Positions 14,261-15,670 of a DNA stretch of 15,670 nucleotides are shown here, in pieces. The notes beneath the pieces are model-generated. The model was not told where the DNA came from and did not search any database. It worked only from the letters and a program-made list of their open reading frames with translations. Location: positions 1 to 15,670 of the forward strand of contig DASTMK010000107.1 of NCBI GenBank assembly GCA_035714225.1, given 5' to 3'. The position numbers and the translations under genes are program-made. The stretch is from CAADGY01 sp035714225. Its GTDB lineage: Bacteria; Acidobacteriota; Terriglobia; Bryobacterales; Bryobacteraceae. Every line of letters starts with the position of its first letter. Position 1 is the stretch's first letter.

Positions 14261-15670
14261 GCCGCAGAAATCGATGCAGCAGGGCGCGGTAGAGCAGACT
14301 GCCGAAGTCAGCCTGCTCGATCAGATTGTCGAACAAGGCAGGCTGGCGCGCGACGAATCGGCTCGGGAACGCGGAAAAGACATGGTGAAGGAATTCGTCC
14401 AGCAGGTGCTGGAGGGGTCCATGACCGTGTCGAAGGATGCGGAGACGATGATCAACGCCCGCATCGCGCAGATAGACCATCTGCTTTCGATTCAGCTCAA
14501 TGAGATCCTTCATCACCCATCCTTCCAGAAACTGGAGGGGACCTGGCGCGGTCTCAAGTACCTGCTGGATCAAAGTGAAACCGGCACCCACCTGAAGATC
14601 AAAGTTCTGAACGCATCGAAGAAGGAACTTCTCCGGGACTTGCAGCGCGCGGCGGAATTCGATCAAAGCGCTCTCTTCAAGAAGGTGTACGAAGAAGAGT
14701 TCGGCGTGTTTGGCGGAGCGCCGTTCGGGGCGATGATCGGTGATTACGAATTCGGAAAGGGCCCCGAAGACATCGAGTTGCTCGAGCGGATTTCGCAGGT
14801 GGCGGGTGCCGCCCATGCGCCATTTATGGCAGCGGCCCAGCCCGAGTTCTTCAATCTGGACAAGTTCACCAGCCTCGACGCGCCCCGGGATCTGGCAAAA
14901 GTGTTCGATACCACTGAGTATGCGAAGTGGAAATCGTTCCGCCAGTCCGAGGATTCGCGCTACGTTGCGCTGTGCGTGCCCCATATCCTGATGCGGCTTC
15001 CGTACGGCAAGGACACGAAGCCCGTGGACGCCTTCTCCTACGAAGAAGCGGTGGACGGCACCGACCATTCGAAGTATCTCTGGGGCAATGCCGCATTCGC
15101 GCTTGGCGCGCGTATTACGAATGCCTTTGCGCTGTACGGCTGGTGTGCCGCCATTCGTGGCGTGGAGGGTGGCGGACTGGTGGAAGGTCTGCCGGTGCAT
15201 AACTTCTACACCGACGAGGGCGACATCGCCATGAAGTGTCCGACGGAAGTTCCTATTACGGACCGCCGCGAGAAGGAACTGGCCGACTTGGGATTCGCGC
15301 CGCTGGTGCACTGTAAGGGAACCGACTACGCGGCATTCTTCAGTGTTCAATCCGCCCAGAAGCCGAAACTCTACGACCTGGAATCGGCGAACGCCAACGC
15401 CAGGCTTTCGGCTCAACTGCCCTATATCCTGGCGGTCTCGCGCTTCGCCCATTATCTGAAGGTTATGATGCGCGACAAGATTGGCAGCTTCATGTCGCGC
15501 GGCGACTGCGAACGCTGGCTGAATCAGTGGATCCAGAATTACGTCACACCGGACGATCAGGCGTCGCCTTCGGTGAAGGCGGAAAGGCCGCTGAGGGAAG
15601 CAAGTATCCAGGTGGCCGAAGTGGCCGGAAAGCCCGGCGTCTACAAGGCTGTGGCATTTCTGCGGCCTCA
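14253..15670 (+). CDS. tssC: Type VI secretion contractile sheath large subunit TssC (VipB), 3' truncated by the window
   Basis: The frame starts with ATG at 14253-14255 inside the end of tssB and stays open to the window end, giving 472 residues. TssC is usually about 490-500, so only some 20-25 residues are missing. Diagnostic blocks are HHPSFQKLEGTWRGLKYLL, VYEEEFGVFGGAPFGAMIGDY, RYVALCVPHILMRLPYG, WGNAAFALGARI, FYTDEGDIAMKCPTEVPITD, ELADLGFAPLVHCKGTDYAAFF and the run to the final VAFLRP, which in this family is followed by the last sheath strand. These residues belong to the sheath core and the C-terminal segment that forms the inter-subunit handshake. The downstream genes (probably hcp, tssE, tssF and tssG) would lie just right of the window. 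Confidence 0.97.
   Translation, partial: MSEPQKSMQQGAVEQTAEVSLLDQIVEQGRLARDESARERGKDMVKEFVQQVLEGSMTVSKDAETMINARIAQIDHLLSIQLNEILHHPSFQKLEGTWRGLKYLLDQSETGTHLKIKVLNASKKELLRDLQRAAEFDQSALFKKVYEEEFGVFGGAPFGAMIGDYEFGKGPEDIELLERISQVAGAAHAPFMAAAQPEFFNLDKFTSLDAPRDLAKVFDTTEYAKWKSFRQSEDSRYVALCVPHILMRLPYGKDTKPVDAFSYEEAVDGTDHSKYLWGNAAFALGARITNAFALYGWCAAIRGVEGGGLVEGLPVHNFYTDEGDIAMKCPTEVPITDRREKELADLGFAPLVHCKGTDYAAFFSVQSAQKPKLYDLESANANARLSAQLPYILAVSRFAHYLKVMMRDKIGSFMSRGDCERWLNQWIQNYVTPDDQASPSVKAERPLREASIQVAEVAGKPGVYKAVAFLRP

Noticed and set aside
14109..15452. Open frame of 447 codons on the minus strand opposite tssC
   Set aside because: It is the mirror frame of strongly conserved tssB/tssC sequence, shows no recognisable family, and is rich in Arg/His as antisense frames of high-GC genes usually are.

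Overview
The window carries one side of a type VI secretion system (T6SS) locus, next to the tail of a respiratory complex I operon. Gene families, roughly 60% GC and Hanks-type kinases built into the secretion operon suggest an Acidobacteriota genome. The REP-like palindromes around tssL remind me of Solibacter/Bryobacter genomes, but that placement comes from recognition, not from a search.

Layout. Bases 2-400 (+) are the C-terminal end of nuoH. An intergenic stretch follows with an 11-bp inverted repeat and a possible promoter, then a secreted two-BON-domain protein at 614-1186 (+). From 10245 down to 1209 runs a leftward gene train: tssK (copy 1), tssL/dotU, tssM/icmF, a Ser/Thr kinase with a C-terminal membrane anchor, a second Ser/Thr kinase fused through a membrane helix to a formylglycine-generating-enzyme-like domain, and a small exported protein of unknown function. 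The tssL-tssM-kinase-kinase stretch is almost gap-free (3-18 nt), so it reads as one operon. A divergent gene at 10474-12003 (+) encodes a proline-rich, tail-anchored protein with nine copies of a [GD]-[ED]-[FY]-T-[RQ]-[MF]-[FI] motif. A second complete tssK (12008-13363, -) converges on it. Finally tssB and tssC (+), the contractile sheath genes, start from a strong-looking promoter and run off the right edge.

How it fits together. TssL and TssM form the inner-membrane complex, TssK links baseplate to membrane complex, and TssB/TssC form the sheath. tssJ, tssA, tssE, tssF, tssG, clpV, hcp, vgrG, an FHA protein and a PP2C phosphatase are not in the window; some probably lie beyond the right edge. 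The kinases point to threonine-phosphorylation control, as known for PpkA-type T6SS regulation.

The most novel element is the 10474-12003 protein. Its N-terminus is a recognisable kinase N-lobe that has lost the catalytic lysine and the whole catalytic lobe. A long disordered region with nine evenly built threonine motifs follows, then a C-terminal membrane anchor. My inference is that it is a membrane-tethered multi-site phospho-acceptor or scaffold for the neighbouring kinases, possibly read by FHA domains. Two further oddities are the paired TssK paralogues of equal length (451 aa) and a TssL whose C-terminal ~36 residues are encoded by invading palindromic repeats.
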